Shown: positions 11,716 to 24,000, counted from the first letter of the stretch. The stretch is DNA of 64,000 nucleotides from Escarpia spicata (GCA_963995525.1 OZ023205.1:64768845-64832844); one strand, 5' to 3'. The notes: a model not told the origin generated them from the letters alone. Numbers and translations are program-made.

Positions 11716-12275
11716 CTAGATATGTCACGAGACTTCGGATGACACATCACACGAGACTACGGATGTCACATCACACAAGATTACGGATGACACATCACAC
11801 GTTATGTCACGAGACTGCGGATGTCACATCACACAAGATTACGGATGACACATCACACGTTATGTCACGAGAATACGGATGTCACATCACACAAGATTAC
11901 GGATGACACATCACGCGTTATGTCACAAGATTACGGATGACACATCACACGTTATGTCACAAGATTACGGATGACACATCACACGTTATGTCACGAGACT
12001 ACGGATGTCACATCACACGAGAGTACGGACGAGACAAGAGATATGTCACGAGACTTCGAATGACACATCACCCGAGACTACGGATGTCACATCACACAAG
12101 ATTACGGATGACACAGCACGCGTTATGTCACAAGATTACGGATGACACATCACACGTTATGTCACAAGATTACGGATGACACATCACACGTTATGTCACG
12201 AGACTACGGATGTCACATCACACGAGAGTACGGACGAGACAAGAGATATGCCACGAGACTACGGATGACACATAA
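11716..12275 (+). repeat. 58-bp minisatellite built of two sub-units
   Basis: Repeats alternate a 34-bp sub-unit (GATTACGGATGACACATCAC ... GTTATGTCACAA) with a 24-bp sub-unit (GACTACGGATGTCACATCAC ...). There are about nine imperfect periods. An 80-codon ORF at 11937-12179 is a by-product. Confidence 0.85.
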
Positions 12276-12475
12276 CATGAGACTCAGACCAACTAGTTGC
12301 GTAAACGAAACAGAAACTTAGCCGATTACGCTACACGAATCGAACTATAGACACGAGTTGTACAAAAGAAACACGAAACTTAGCCGAACACGTGACACGA
12401 ATTGAACTCAGACCAACTAGTCGGACAAACGAAACACTTTAGTTTGACCAACGCGCTGCACAAAGTTGTCAATTT

Positions 12476-13095
12476 GACGTGTTATCGCGCAAGATTCCGT
12501 CAAAAATATGGAATTCCAGGCAATTCGACGTGTTATCGCGTAAGATTCCGTCAAAAAGAAGGAATTCCAGGCAAGTCGACGTGTTATCGCGTAAGATTCC
12601 GTCAAAAAGAAGGAATTCCAGGCAATTCGACGTGTTATCGCGTAAGATTCCGTCAAAAAGATGGAATTCCAGGCAATTCGACGTGTTATCGCGTAAGATT
12701 CCGTCAAAAAGATGGAATTCCAGGCAATTCGACGCGTTATCGCGTAAGATTCCGTCAAAAAGATGGAATTCCAGGCAATTCGACGTGTTATCGCGTAAGA
12801 TTCCGTCAAAAAGATGGAATTCCAGGCAATTCGACGTGTTATCGCGTAAGATTCCGTCAAAAAGAAGGAATTCCAGGCAATTCGACGTGTTATCGCGTAA
12901 GATTCCGTCAAAAAGATGGAATTCCAGGCAATTCGACGTGTTATCGCGTAAGATTCCGTCAAAAAGATGGAATTCCAGGCAATTCGACGCGTTACCGCGT
13001 AAGATTCCGTCAAAAATATGGAATTCCAGGCAATTCGACGTGTTATCGCGTAAAATCTCACCGCTTTCTGAAAACTCGACGGGTTATCGCGTGAC
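12476..13095 (+). repeat. 51-bp minisatellite, 11 complete units
   Basis: Unit GACGTGTTATCGCGTAAGAT... to ...GGAATTCCAGGCAATTC. Eleven full 51-bp units run from 12476 to 13036, then a partial unit and two diverged remnants. The period is 17 codons, so three frames stay open across the array (plus frames 12402-13094 and 12479-13189, minus frame 13145-12417). Variant positions are few: GATGG, GAAGG or TATGG; GACGTG or GACGCG; AATTCG or AAGTCG. There is no start context, signal or domain that favours coding. Confidence 0.9.
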
Positions 13096-13124
13096 ATCTC
13101 ACCTCTTTCTGACAATTCGACGTG

Positions 13125-13197
13125 GCTTCCTTGTCCACCAGCCACCTAGAGTTAATTCTCTGGGTGGCAATCTTATTAAATCTTCTTAAATCTTGTT
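13125..13197 (+). mobile_element. CR1-like LINE (LINE-gamma) copy 2, 3' terminus
   Basis: Matches 31147-31210, the end of the long LINE-gamma copy: CTTCCTTGTCCAC, then GTTAATTCTCTGGGTGGCAA, then a TTAAATCTTCTTAAATCTTG terminal simple repeat. Unit A resumes directly after it at AAGACATCAAGTAACG. With the piece at 8767-9253 it brackets 3.87 kb of unrelated DNA. Confidence 0.8.
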
Positions 13198-13772
13198 AAT
13201 AAGACATCAAGTAACGTTTTGACTCTAGACGACAATGCAAAGCGTTAATAAAAATAATTGCTTCCTTGGATTTATATCATTTAAGCAAAACTGATTCTTG
13301 AGGTTGATGTACATTTACGTGCTATAGCATATGCATTTGACTAATTATCATACTCCATCCCATTATGTTAGAATGCCAAATTAAACCATTTGACGTAGCT
13401 TTGTTTTAGTACTCCCACGCTTTTGGTAGCTAAATGACATTAACCTACACAAGGATTGACCAACGCAGTTGGCTGTAGCACCGTGCTGAGCGATTTCACA
13501 TATTAACGCGATAAATTCCGACCGGATACTCACATATTGCGTCCATGCTTTTAAAATAACACCTTTTACCAAATATGCCTATCTAGTATGAAAACAACAA
13601 AATTAAAATTATTGGTGGCCTGTCCAGTAAAATCATTAAATTATTATTGAAACTAACGTTATCTATGTGTAGTTACTGCACTTAATGTTTATTATGTTAT
13701 AAAGATAGAAGTAGCTTTATATAGTAATCTCGCTTTGCACTACACATTTGATGCATTTTAAGTATTTTATAA
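13198..13772 (+). repeat. Repeat unit A, copy 2 (right part)
   Basis: Continues unit A after the LINE insertion and is collinear with 49010-49370 and 53157-53880. Landmarks are TTGCTTCCTTGGATTTAT and TTAACGCGATAAATTCCGAC. Non-coding. Confidence 0.75.
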
Positions 13773-14119
13773 CAGCGATCCTTAAAACGTTTTAGCAGCG
13801 ACCCGAATACGACCCGCGGGACTAACATTGAGGCTGACGTCTTCCATCAATTAACTTGTGATCAGCTATAAAATAAAACAAATAGGATACAAAAATATAT
13901 GATGAACGAATGAGAACATTAATTTGATTCATATTATATCATACTGCGTTTCTAATTCTTGCAACTTCTGGAATAAATTTATTTGTTTCCCGTGCACCTG
14001 ATAGAGGCAAGCGGGACACTAAATGAAAGCTTGAACAATCACGAAAAACTCTTGGCAGCCCACTCAAGATTACTTAGCGACCCAAATATGCGTCCCGACC
14101 CAGGTGTTAAGAACCGCTG
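13773..14119. mobile_element. hAT-like MITE, copy in unit 2
   Basis: A 347-bp non-coding element. The left end CAGCGATCCTTAAAACGTTT and the inverted right end (CAGCGGTTCTTAACACCTGG on the minus strand) form imperfect terminal repeats followed by GCGACCC-type motifs, as in hAT non-autonomous elements. The same element sits at the matching place at 53884-54212, and truncated at about 49641-49925, so it predates duplication of the composite unit. I see no clear 8-bp target duplication. Confidence 0.55.
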
Positions 14120-14384
14120 GACTAAGATAAATAACCAGAGTGTTAGGTACGTGACCATCGTTGTCAGCGACGTTCGCCACATCTGGTGATTAATATACGT
14201 CTGTTCTCCGTCGACTGCAATATGAATGCACGTTCTTGTATTTCTGATGTCATCACAAGCACAGGCGAACATAAACACGTACACGCAGTGTTAAAAAAGT
14301 ACGTCAATGGAGCTGTTAGCAGCAAGCCATAATACATGCACTGACGCACCCGCCACCCTCCAAATGGTGGATAAAAACTCATGT

Positions 14385-16494
14385 TATAGACTGACATTGA
14401 TACTATCACATTTAATGAGGTGGGTACTGAAAAGCTACTCAGTGAAATAAACCCTAGTAAATTACGTGGTCGGGGTAAGATTCCACGTAAAATATTGAAA
14501 GAATGTGATTCTGAACTGGCTCTTTGTTTTATTTTTTTTCAGGAAATCGCTGCTTTCTTGTAAAGTACCAGCATAGTGGAGTATACACTGGATCACACCA
14601 ATATACACAACATATTTAAAATGTGATCCAACTGATTACAGACCTGTATCGCTAACATGAATTGTTTCAAAACTAATTGAAAACGTGATTTGTTCACATA
14701 TTCGTCAACATCTGTATGATTACTACAATATTTATACATTCTCGTCTTCAGCAGGGTTTCAGGAAGATACATAAATATGAAACACAACTATTATTAACGT
14801 CAAGTGACATGACACATTTACATGATCAGAATCGACTAGTGGATATTGTTATTCTTTATTATTCTAACGACGTTTATGTTGTACGATATCATAGACTGAT
14901 AAATAAGTTGAATTATTATGGTATAAATAGAAACTGTTCAAAACTTGATAGTATCATTCTACATGGGTCGAAGTCAACGTGTATAGGTAAATGGTAAATT
15001 TTCTGATAATAAAGAGGAAAGTAAAAAAAAGTGCCCGGAATGCCTCATGGTACAGTAACGGGACCCTTATTGTTTTTGATATACTATAATGATCTTCCAA
15101 GTATTTTTTCTCCAGGTACGAGAATAAGACTCGCTGATAATTGCTCGGTTTATAAATCTGTTTAGGTCTTTATAAGTTCATCTAATATTACAAACAGAAT
15201 TAGACAGTCTTGTTAAAGTGAAATGGAGTGTTAAAAGGGAAATAAATTGAATATTTCCAAATGCAATATAATGAGCACAACTGCTGTCTTAATCTATATC
15301 GTTTTTATCACATGAGTGGGAAGATTCTTAAGGAAGTTAATGATATAAAATAGTTGTGGATTATTTTAGGAAATGAAATACCTTGGTTCAAACTCATTAC
15401 CGAAGAGTTCAAGTAGGGAAATCAAAAGCTTGGATTATTACATATACGTATTAGGGGCTGTGCTCAAAAATATAAAACATTTGTATAATTTTCAGAAGTC
15501 TTGGCTGGAGTGGAATATCCATAAACCATCTTGAACCTAAATATGTTATTTTAAAAACTATAGCAAAGTGGATAAATGTATCTAGTCTAGTGTTATTCTT
15601 GCGGCCTACTCCTGTAGAGCATTTCCGAGCAGTTTACATGCGCTGCCTTGGGCGCATTGTTATCACTTCTAGGAATTAACACATTATATTTTAAGAATAA
15701 AACTGTCATGATCTCGCTCAATGATGCGTACTCTCTAAATGTAGGATCTTTAGTCATCATTTGGGTGCACATGTTCGTAACACCATCAATGCGTGTTGGT
15801 ATTATGTAAATTTCAGCAAATCAATTGACTGCCATTGTATGTATATGTTATATTGCACTGTGTACTTGCCGTATTTATTGCATTGTGTGGAAATGTGGCG
15901 AAATGTCTATCGTACAGATTTGTGTTGTCTAAATAAGTTACAGAAAGGGTCACTCTGGTTATGCACAACGCACAGCGATGCAACCACATAACTGCACCGT
16001 TTTACAAAACTCGCATTTTAAAGTTTACCGATTTGGCACAATGTATAATATTACTATTTATTTATATAGCGCATAACAATTATTTGCCGTCGAATATTAA
16101 ACATGTATTTGCTGAACATGTCAAAGCACACTGCACACGAAGATGAAATCAGTTTTCACGAACCCGCACAGCAACCACCAGAAGGTTTACAGCGTTAATT
16201 GTCTGTGGAACTCAGTGAATGTCAGGTACCAATATTAGTTCACGTCATCATTATAAGGCACACTACTGCAAACACTTATTTCAAATTATCAGCAGATATC
16301 ATTTCATATTATTCAGTTTCATAATAACCACCCAAAACATAAGTAATGATTGCCACGTCTGTATCACTAATGAAGCTAACATCATCAGCATCTCTACTGC
16401 AGTGTTTCTCCTTTCGAATGTTTCACCAATATGATTTGTATATTTCATTTGTACAAGTAATTTTTTGGCTACTCTGAATAAACACTTTTTGACA
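14385..16494 (+). mobile_element. LINE-alpha copy 2 (RT region to 3' end), broken
   Basis: Reverse-transcriptase remnant of a jockey/CR1-group LINE. It begins with a TEKLLSEINPS-like segment (14430). Next come TDYRPVSLT-like and HIRQHLYDYYNI-like stretches, an IVILYYSNDVYVVRYHRLIN segment (14846, usually DYSKAFDVVPHHRLIN), a VPGMPHGTVTGPLLFLIYYN-like motif with a frameshift (15030-15085), and a TRIRLADNCSVYKSV stretch (15117) where the catalytic ADD should be. Many stops and indels are present. The tail after 15845 matches the other copies and ends in TTTTTGACAGTC. Collinear with 49926-51909 and 54500-55524. Confidence 0.75.
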
Positions 16495-16599
16495 GTCAAC
16501 ATACCGTCTTTTTTTAGTTTGTTTATGCGTAATTCATCGAGCACTGTTTTGTTCATGTGATACCAGTTCAATATGGACAGCCAGTACTCGCCAATTAAT

Positions 16600-17345
16600 T
16601 GATTGTGTGCTGACATGCAAAAAAGTGCACCAGCAGTAAAACAGTGACATAAGCACTACAATGCATGTATACACTGACCCGACAAAGAGGAATTTGGAAA
16701 ACTCAACATAATGTGTTGATATGCAAAAACTGCCCCAGCAGTAAAACAGTGCATGTAAACACCAACCCGACCCTTAATGAATGTACAAAAACCCACCATA
16801 ATGCATTGAAATGCAAAGAAACTGCCCCAGCAGCAAAACAGTGACACAAGCAGTACAATGCATGTAAACATATGTCGGTGTGTTGACATGCACAAATCTG
16901 TACCGGCAGCAAAACAGTGACATAAGCACTCTAATGCATATAAACACTGATCCGACAAAGCAGGAATTTAGAAAACCCAACGTAATGTGTTAACATACAA
17001 AAAACTGCCCCAGCAGCAAAACAGTGACACAAGCACTACAATGCATGTAAACACATGTCGGTGTGTTGATATGCAAAAAAACTGCATCAGCAGCAAAGCA
17101 GTGACACAAGCACTACAATGCATGTAAACACCAACCCAACATTTAATGAATATACAAAAATCCACCATAATGCATTGACATGCAAAGAAACTGCCACAGC
17201 AGCAAACAGTGACACCAGTACTATAATACATGTAAACGCACACACCTGACAAAGCAGGAATGTAGAAAAAAAGGAACATAATGTGTTGACCTGGAAAAAA
17301 TTGCCCCAGGAGCAAACAGTGACATACGCACTACAACGCATGGCA
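16600..17345 (+). repeat. Minisatellite, about 110-bp higher-order units
   Basis: Repeated blocks of AACTGCCCCAGCAGCAAAAC, then AGTGACACAAGCACTACAAT, then GCATGTAAACAC, followed by one of three alternative spacers (GACAAAGCAGGAATTTAG-, CCTTAATGAATGTACAAAAA- or TGTCGGTGTGTTGA-type). About seven blocks. Cys-rich minus-strand ORFs across it are low-complexity by-products. Confidence 0.85.
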
Positions 17346-17640
17346 GTAATCATATTGTAGTGCGTAGATAAATGTTTAATGGATCCATGTGATCCTGCTG
17401 GTCAAAATCCCTATATGTTGTAAATAGTCACTATGTTATATATATATATATATATATATTTTTTAACATATTTTTTTTTCTCCATTTTCATTATTCTTTT
17501 TATCTCTTAACTTATTAGCTTGGATTACTTATTTGTATATTTCACTTATTATTTTTAAAGGTGTACATTTTATTCCATTAGCATGTATTACTTAAATGTA
17601 TATGTACTATGGGTTTTTGTAACCGAAATAAAAGATGCAT
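17346..17640. other. AT-rich stretch
   Basis: No gene. It holds a short (TA)n near 17440 and ends with an AATAAAAGATGCATTC segment that resembles a LINE-type 3' end. The ATGCATGTAAACAC motif of the preceding minisatellite reappears at 17643. Confidence 0.4.
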
Positions 17641-17644
17641 TCAA

Positions 17645-18211
17645 TGCATGTAAACACGGACCCTACAAAGCAATGTGGCGCCACCACGCGAACATATACA
17701 TGACAACAAAGCGATCCCGGTGAAACCACCGGGAACTACAACCCGCCGCAAAGGTACCATAATAGGGGTAGATGCCAACCGACCGCTGATATCATTACCA
17801 CCAATAGGCAGCACCACAACGTCTGCGCGACAAGCAACACTTCGGGACATGACTCCCGGCGCCATTACGGTGGCGACACGAGCTCCGCGAATGCCCTCAT
17901 ACGAGACTTCACAGGGTCGGCCATTCACCTCAAAGTCGTTAAAACGACCGGTCGGTGTCGGGCTTGTTGACTACGAATGCGTTATCCCAATAAACATAAC
18001 TATGCCTTAAAACTATTTTACAAGGGGAATTCACTGACATGGTAATGGCCAGTGACGAAATCCGTAAGCAAAAATCAAAATGGCGGATAACAAAGAAAAT
18101 ACTTTCACAAAACGAAGAGCTCAATGCAATCTGCCACCGAGCGCCATTACCGCGCGGTGATTGGTTCCTTGTGCCAAAAGAGCACCAAAGACAAAGGGGG
18201 GTAATTAGCAT
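17645..18211 (-). pseudogene. SGNH/GDSL-hydrolase-like fragment
   Basis: Minus strand, read from 18211. The first frame ends with KIVLRHSYVYWDNAF (about 18030-17985), which resembles the block I GHSYV/GDS motif of SGNH hydrolases with Gly replaced by Arg. After a frameshift near 17940 comes FEVNGRPCEVSYEGIRGARV and then ADVVVLPIGGNDISGRL, a good block III (GGND) motif. Such isolated SGNH domains occur in retroelement-derived proteins of marine invertebrates. I see no partner domain here. The GC content is visibly higher than in the flanks. It is broken by the frameshift and lacks a recognisable catalytic Asp-His block. Confidence 0.5.
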
Positions 18212-18329
18212 CAGGCCTTAGGAGACATTAGGCCAATCAGCACTCGTCCTGCGTTGTTGCCAGCACAAAAATACATATGCAGCACTGTGCCGTGGCCGCA
18301 TATTCTCATTTGTCTTCAAAATTACAGCT

Positions 18330-19830
18330 TTTATGTTCAAAAGTGTACGAAATCATTCTTAGTGGGTTGGAGTCAACGTGTATTGGTAAATTGTGAATTT
18401 TCTGATAATGAAGAGGTAGTATCCGGACTACCTCTAGGTACAGTAATGGGACACTTATTGTTTTTAATGTACTGTAATAATCTTCCATGTGTTATTCCAC
18501 CAGGTATCAGTGTAAGACTCGCTAAAGATTGCACGATTTATAGAGCTCTTCAGTATTTACAAGATCAACTAATATTGTAAAACGGATTAGATAGGCTTGT
18601 TAAAGTGAATTGGAGTGTTAAATGGAATGAAATTTAATATTTCCAAATGCAATATAATGAGAACAAATGATGGCTTCATTTGCATAATTTTTATCACATG
18701 ATTGAATAGATTCTGAAGGACGTTAATGATACAAAATATGTGGGGATTATTTTATCAAATGAGCTGGATCCAAACACATAGCTGAAGTGCTCAAGAAGGG
18801 AAATCAAAAGCGTGGATTATTATATAGAAATCTTATGGGCTTTGCTAAAGGTGTAAAACATGTGCAACATTTTCAGTAGTCAGGGATGGAATGGAATATG
18901 CATAAACCATCTTGGATCTATTCCTCAAGAAATAAATTAACAGCCTCGAAGCAACCCAGAGACGCGCTGAAGTTGGACTAAATCTCATGAAATAAGTGTT
19001 ACAGAATTATTAACATAAATAAAAAAACGGCACAATTACAAGATCGGCGGCGTGTTTTACGTTTAACTTTTTTTTATAAAACAAATAATGGTGAATTATC
19101 AGTAAAATTGTCAGAATTTGTTTTATAAAAAACACACTAGCAGGATCATGCATTGGTCAAGAAGTGGAAAATTATACTTAATTATAAAATAGGTACACCT
19201 AGTTGCAATTAAACCACTTTTGTAAATGTGTTATTTTAAGAAATATTGGGAATTTACAGATTATTTTATAGGATCAAGACTGTCATGATCTCGCTCAGTG
19301 ACGCCTCCTCTCTACATATAGGCTCCTATGTTATCACATGGGTGCACATGTTCGCAACAATATCAATACGTTTTGGTAATATATAAAGTTGCATCAAATT
19401 AATTGAACGCCATTGAATATATGTGTTATATTGCCGTATTATTGCACTGTGTGGAAATGTGGCGAAATACCTATCGTACAAATTTGCATTGTCTAAATAT
19501 GTATCAAAGAGGTCATACTGGTTATACACAATGCAAAGCAATGCGACCGCACAACTCCACTGTTTTACAAAACACGTATTTTGAAGTTTACCGATTTGGT
19601 ACAATTAATACTATTATTATTTATGTATAAATATAAATTTGTGGAACTCAGTTAATGTCAGTTATCAATATTGGTTTTTGTCATCGTTATAAGGCACAAT
19701 ACAGCAAACACTTGTTTGAAAGTTATTGTAAGCAGATATCATTTCACATGATTCAGTTTCAAAATAACCATCCAAAACATAAGTAATCATTGCCAGGTTA
19801 GTAGAATTATATAAGATTTAATGTGTTGTC
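18330..19830 (+). mobile_element. LINE-alpha copy 3, broken
   Basis: Collinear with 15000-16400 and 50320-51760. It is open at first (ORF 18254-18580), with SFLVGWSQRVLVNCEFSDNE, then GLPLGTVMGHLLFLMYCNNL (from GVPQG...GPLLF) and RLAKDCTIYRAL in place of the FADDCTIY catalytic box. Downstream the RT thumb and tail continue in broken frames to TTTACCGATTTGGTACAATT (19590) and beyond, with parts of the 3' end missing. Confidence 0.75.
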
Positions 19831-20140
19831 ATCAAGCATATTTACTGCGATCTGAAATAACTTCAAAATTATGGGGCACCTAATTTACATATTTAGGGTA
19901 GTGGAGTGTTCTATCTTTTTAGAAAAGCTGTACTATATACCGTCAATACATAGCAACTAACGCGAATTTACCACGTAGCCATTTATATATGGGGTGAAAC
20001 AAAGCCGGCCAATGTCGAGTATTCCCGCGTTAGTCACAACATAAGATTCGCTTGATCATGTTAACAAACCGTGGCGGTAGTTGATTTTCGACGTCTAAAG
20101 TCGCGATTACACTCAATGTGTGTGCGCGCGTGTGTGATTG
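19831..20140. other. Unassigned spacer
   Basis: No feature recognised between the LINE-alpha remnant and the TG/TGAG repeat. Confidence 0.4.
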
Positions 20141-20149
20141 TGTGATTGT

Positions 20150-20158
20150 GTGAGGGTA

Positions 20159-20203
<45 letters not shown>

Positions 20204-20665
20204 GTGTGTGTGTTTGTGTGAGTGAGTGAGTGAGTGAGTGAGTGAGTGAGTGAGTGAGTGAGTGAGTGGGTGAGTGAGTGGGTGAGTGGGTGAGTGGGTG
20301 AGTGAGTGATTAGGTGAGTGAGTGAGTGAGTGAGTGAGTGAGTGAGTGAGTGAGTGAGTGAGTGAGTGAGTGAGTGAGTGAGTGAGTGAGTGAGTGAGTG
20401 AGTGAGTGAGTAAGGGAGGGAGTGAGCGAGTGAGCGAGTGAGTGAGTGAGTGAGTGTGTGGGTGAGTGGGTGAGTGGGTGAGTGGGTGAGTGGGTGAGTG
20501 GGTGAGAGGGTGAGTGAGTGAGTGAGTGTGTGAGTGAGTGAGTGAGTGAGTGAGTGAGTGAGTGAGTGAGTGAGTGAGTGAGTGAGTGAGTGAGTGAGTG
20601 AGTGAGTGAGTGAGTGAGTGAGTGAGTGAGTGAGTGAGTGAGTGAGTGAGTGAGTGAGTGCTTGT
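20150..20665. repeat. (TG)n and (TGAG)n simple-repeat array
   Basis: Starts as TG dinucleotides, then about 450 bp of TGAG tetranucleotide with TGGG interruptions. It lies about 260 bp upstream of the methyltransferase start codon. The THSLTHSL reading frames are artefacts. Confidence 0.95.
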
Positions 20666-20919
20666 GTGGGTCCGTGTATGTGTGTGTTTGCGCGTGCAAA
20701 CCCAAAAAGAGACACCCGATACACGTTTCCTTCGAGAAAGGTACTGCTATGATGAATGCCCAAGATTGGTCGAAGAACACATCAGCTTCATAGTGGTTAA
20801 CTTGTCTCTTTTATTTGTTGATGGAAAACTGCAGTTGATTGTGATTGTTCTTAGTGACAGTTTTTGCAGCTGTGTTAATAGAGTATTATTAACGAATGTC
20901 ATAGGTATCACTGTGCCAC

Positions 20920-21058
20920 ATGGCGAACGTAGAGCGAAAGGACATTGCCTATGATGATGAATTATACAAGGGAGTCGAAGGGGCGGCATACGGCGACATC
21001 ACGCCTATGCATCAGAAAATTGCGGCATGCGCTTGGCCACTAATCAGAGATTTATTAA
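20920..21058 (+). CDS. Methyltransferase exon 1
   Basis: ATG at 20920 in CCACATGG; ends before GTAAGT in phase 1. Encodes residues 1-46, including the AAYGDITPMHQK substrate/SAM-side segment. This ATG is chosen because it directly precedes the conserved N-terminal region and the donor is consensus. Confidence 0.85.
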
Positions 21059-24000
21059 GTAAGTACCTTGCCTCCTTCTTCTGGACATACTGTTTGAGAA
21101 ACAATAGTCTTTGTGACTTTGTGATGAAACATTGGACAAACATCGATACATCTTGTGTACTGTCTTATCGGATAAGATGCTGTAGCCAAAGAAATACTTC
21201 TTAATGCTAAGAATAACATGCTGCATCGACATTTTCACTTTTGTTATTATTATTATTGATTATAAACGAAGTATTAATTGACGAATATTTTCAAACAGGT
21301 TCCATTCCTTTCACGCCAGGAAATGGTCCGTTTGTCATATGTGAATACGGGACGGCCGATGGTATCAACTCGTTAAGTCTGATGACAAACTGTGTAGGTA
21401 TGTACTTACGTTGATATTACGCCTTTCACAGCAACGCCTTAGGTGACAAACATGTTATTCACAAACAAACTCTCATGGCAAACATGCTGTGACATTCTTT
21501 TCTATGTTCCCCAACTGTTGGACAATAATCGATGGCATTAAGTATCGCTTGTGTCATAACCAGCATTAACATATACAATACTTGATGACATTACTTTGCC
21601 AAATCACACTATCATAACAAAATCATAATTAATTTGGTAACAGTAGAATGTTGTTTACAGCTTCTTCAATTCGGATTGCGTTGGATATCGGTCAATGTGT
21701 GTTGTACAGTTGACTCGTTGTGCGTTCTATTGTTGTCCCATTGTGCGTTCTATTGTAGATTCATTGTATGTTCTATTCTTTATTCATTGTGCGTTCTATT
21801 GTTGACTCATTGTGCGTTCTATTGTTGATTCATTGTAAGTTATATTGCTACTCGTTGTGTATTATACAGTTGACTCTTTATGTGTTCTATGGATAATCAT
21901 TGTCTGTTCTACTGGGGAATCAATGTGTGTTCTCTATTTACTAGACTGGATACAGAAGATGTATGGTACCGATCAGCAAGTTCATATCATTTACGAAGAT
22001 CGACCAATCAACGACTTCAACTGTTTGATTCGCTTATTCGAAGGTGCGTTTCTTTTGAATGTTCATACCTAGGTCGAGTTCGTTTTCATACCGGCAGTCA
22101 TGAAATTATATCAATTCCAGGTATACTAGTATACAGAGATATAATGTATTGTGTTAGGAAATTCAGCACCACACTGCTTAGAAATTAATTTGTTTAATTA
22201 AATAGTAAAATATTAGTTAGTTTGCATCAAATGACTCCCTGAAAAACAAGAAAACATACATTTTGTAGTCTGTATTTGACTATTATAATATATTATTAAC
22301 CAAGTCGAAGATGTCGCATGGTGTATTATCGGTCTCTATAAGTCAGGATGGAATACCTTGGTAGTGAATAAGCAACAAAAAAACCGAAGTAGGAAAATTC
22401 CCACATGGCAACAGGGCAAGAAAATATTTGGCTTATCGAGATTCCAACATATACTGTATCCATATGAAATCCACCCTACTGATGTTTATAAATATATTGA
22501 CCTGCTAGCATTCTAACAATCAGCAGATCATGTATTCAGTTGATTTGTCTTCTTATGTGAGAACAAATTCGTTCTAATATGGAATCAACATTGTTCTCGT
22601 ACTAACCCTACCACGTGTAGGACCTTCGAAATTAAGAGAAAACCAGCTTGAATAACAATTTTGTATCCTTTCAATGTGGATATATTTGTTAGAAAGTTTG
22701 TTAAACCACATATAAACATAAAATACAACATTTCAGTCGTATTTGTATATTGTCTTGTAGCGACGAATTGATAAGTTGGTTTCGACGGCCATTTATGAAT
22801 TTCTCTTTTATTTCGATTTCCACAAGGGTGAAAACTCCACAGCCAACTGGATATCCCTATATACATGATTGAGTTGAGCAATCAATATACTGAGATCAAC
22901 TGAACAGTAAACCAACCAATTGTATCCGGCTGAAATGGTAACGACTATAAGAAACGTGTTGTTGTCTGCCCAGGCGTAGTACCCGGACCTCTCCAAGGTC
23001 ATAAGAACGTATTTGTCACTTGCTGCGGAAGAAGCTTCTACAAACAGTGTCTGCCAAACGAGTCCGTTCATCTCGGGTTTTCCATGTCGTCCCTTAGCTG
23101 GTTATCTGAAAGGTGAGCGTTCAGAGTCATATACTAAATAAATTATACCTTGCATAATTATGTACACTATGCATATGTATCGAACACACATAATGAATAT
23201 ACGTACGTTAGTTAATTCCTTTGCACACTTAACTGCTAGAACGTAGTCCTAGAGGGTTTGCATCTCGAACACCAGCTTTCATATATTTATGTACTACTCT
23301 TCAGTAAAAAGTAACGCTTTTATTTATCTGAAGTTCATCGTTGGTTATTGGTTCTTTCCAGATTTAGGATTCGAAGTTTACATTAAAAGATTGTTCGATT
23401 GTTCGTAGTATTGCGGGTAGTTTGTACGTTTGGGGGCTTTGTGGCACATTTACATAACTTGTGTTAACGCGAGCAACAATTCAAATTTACTTCATAACAA
23501 AACTTATTTATGAATACTCCGGGAAACTGTTTTGTGCACCTGTGTGTGTATAGTAGGATCTAGAGGAAGTACATTTTGCAAGTATTAGTAACAAGGGATT
23601 ATCAACATACATAATGTGTACTTCGATATGACATGTCAATATGTATATAGGCCACATGTAACGACGACGGAGGTTTTCTCTGTGCACATGGTTGATGGTT
23701 CACCCGAACAGCGGAAGTTTTCCGCCCAAGCCGCTAGCGACTGGGATACGTTCTTTCTGCACAGAGCCAAGGAGCTTGTGTCTGGTAACATTGCGTGTTT
23801 TATTACCCTGTCTTTATCCACGGCTAGACGTGGAGCAATATTGTAAGGGCCAAACGAGTTTATACTTGCTTTTATTGTCGGAATGTATTCTTTAGATTGA
23901 TCGATACATCTATCATTACAAATTAATTATATAATCACATTAATGGAGCTATCTACAACTGTGCAAAATAGCAACAAAAATTATATGTTTGTGTCTTCAT

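Noticed and set aside
12476..13095. CRISPR array
   Set aside because: The repeats are head-to-tail with no unique spacers, and the genome is eukaryotic.
12402..13189. 230-242 codon ORFs on both strands as protein-coding genes
   Set aside because: They exist only because the minisatellite period (51 bp) is a multiple of three. Three overlapping frames are open at once, with no start context or known domain.
16656..17353. Cys-rich minus-strand ORFs that look like small secreted or membrane proteins
   Set aside because: They lie wholly in a minisatellite, differ in frame between units and lack a conserved start.
20113..20780. 216-aa and 156-aa THSL-repeat proteins
   Set aside because: Pure translation of the TGAG simple repeat.
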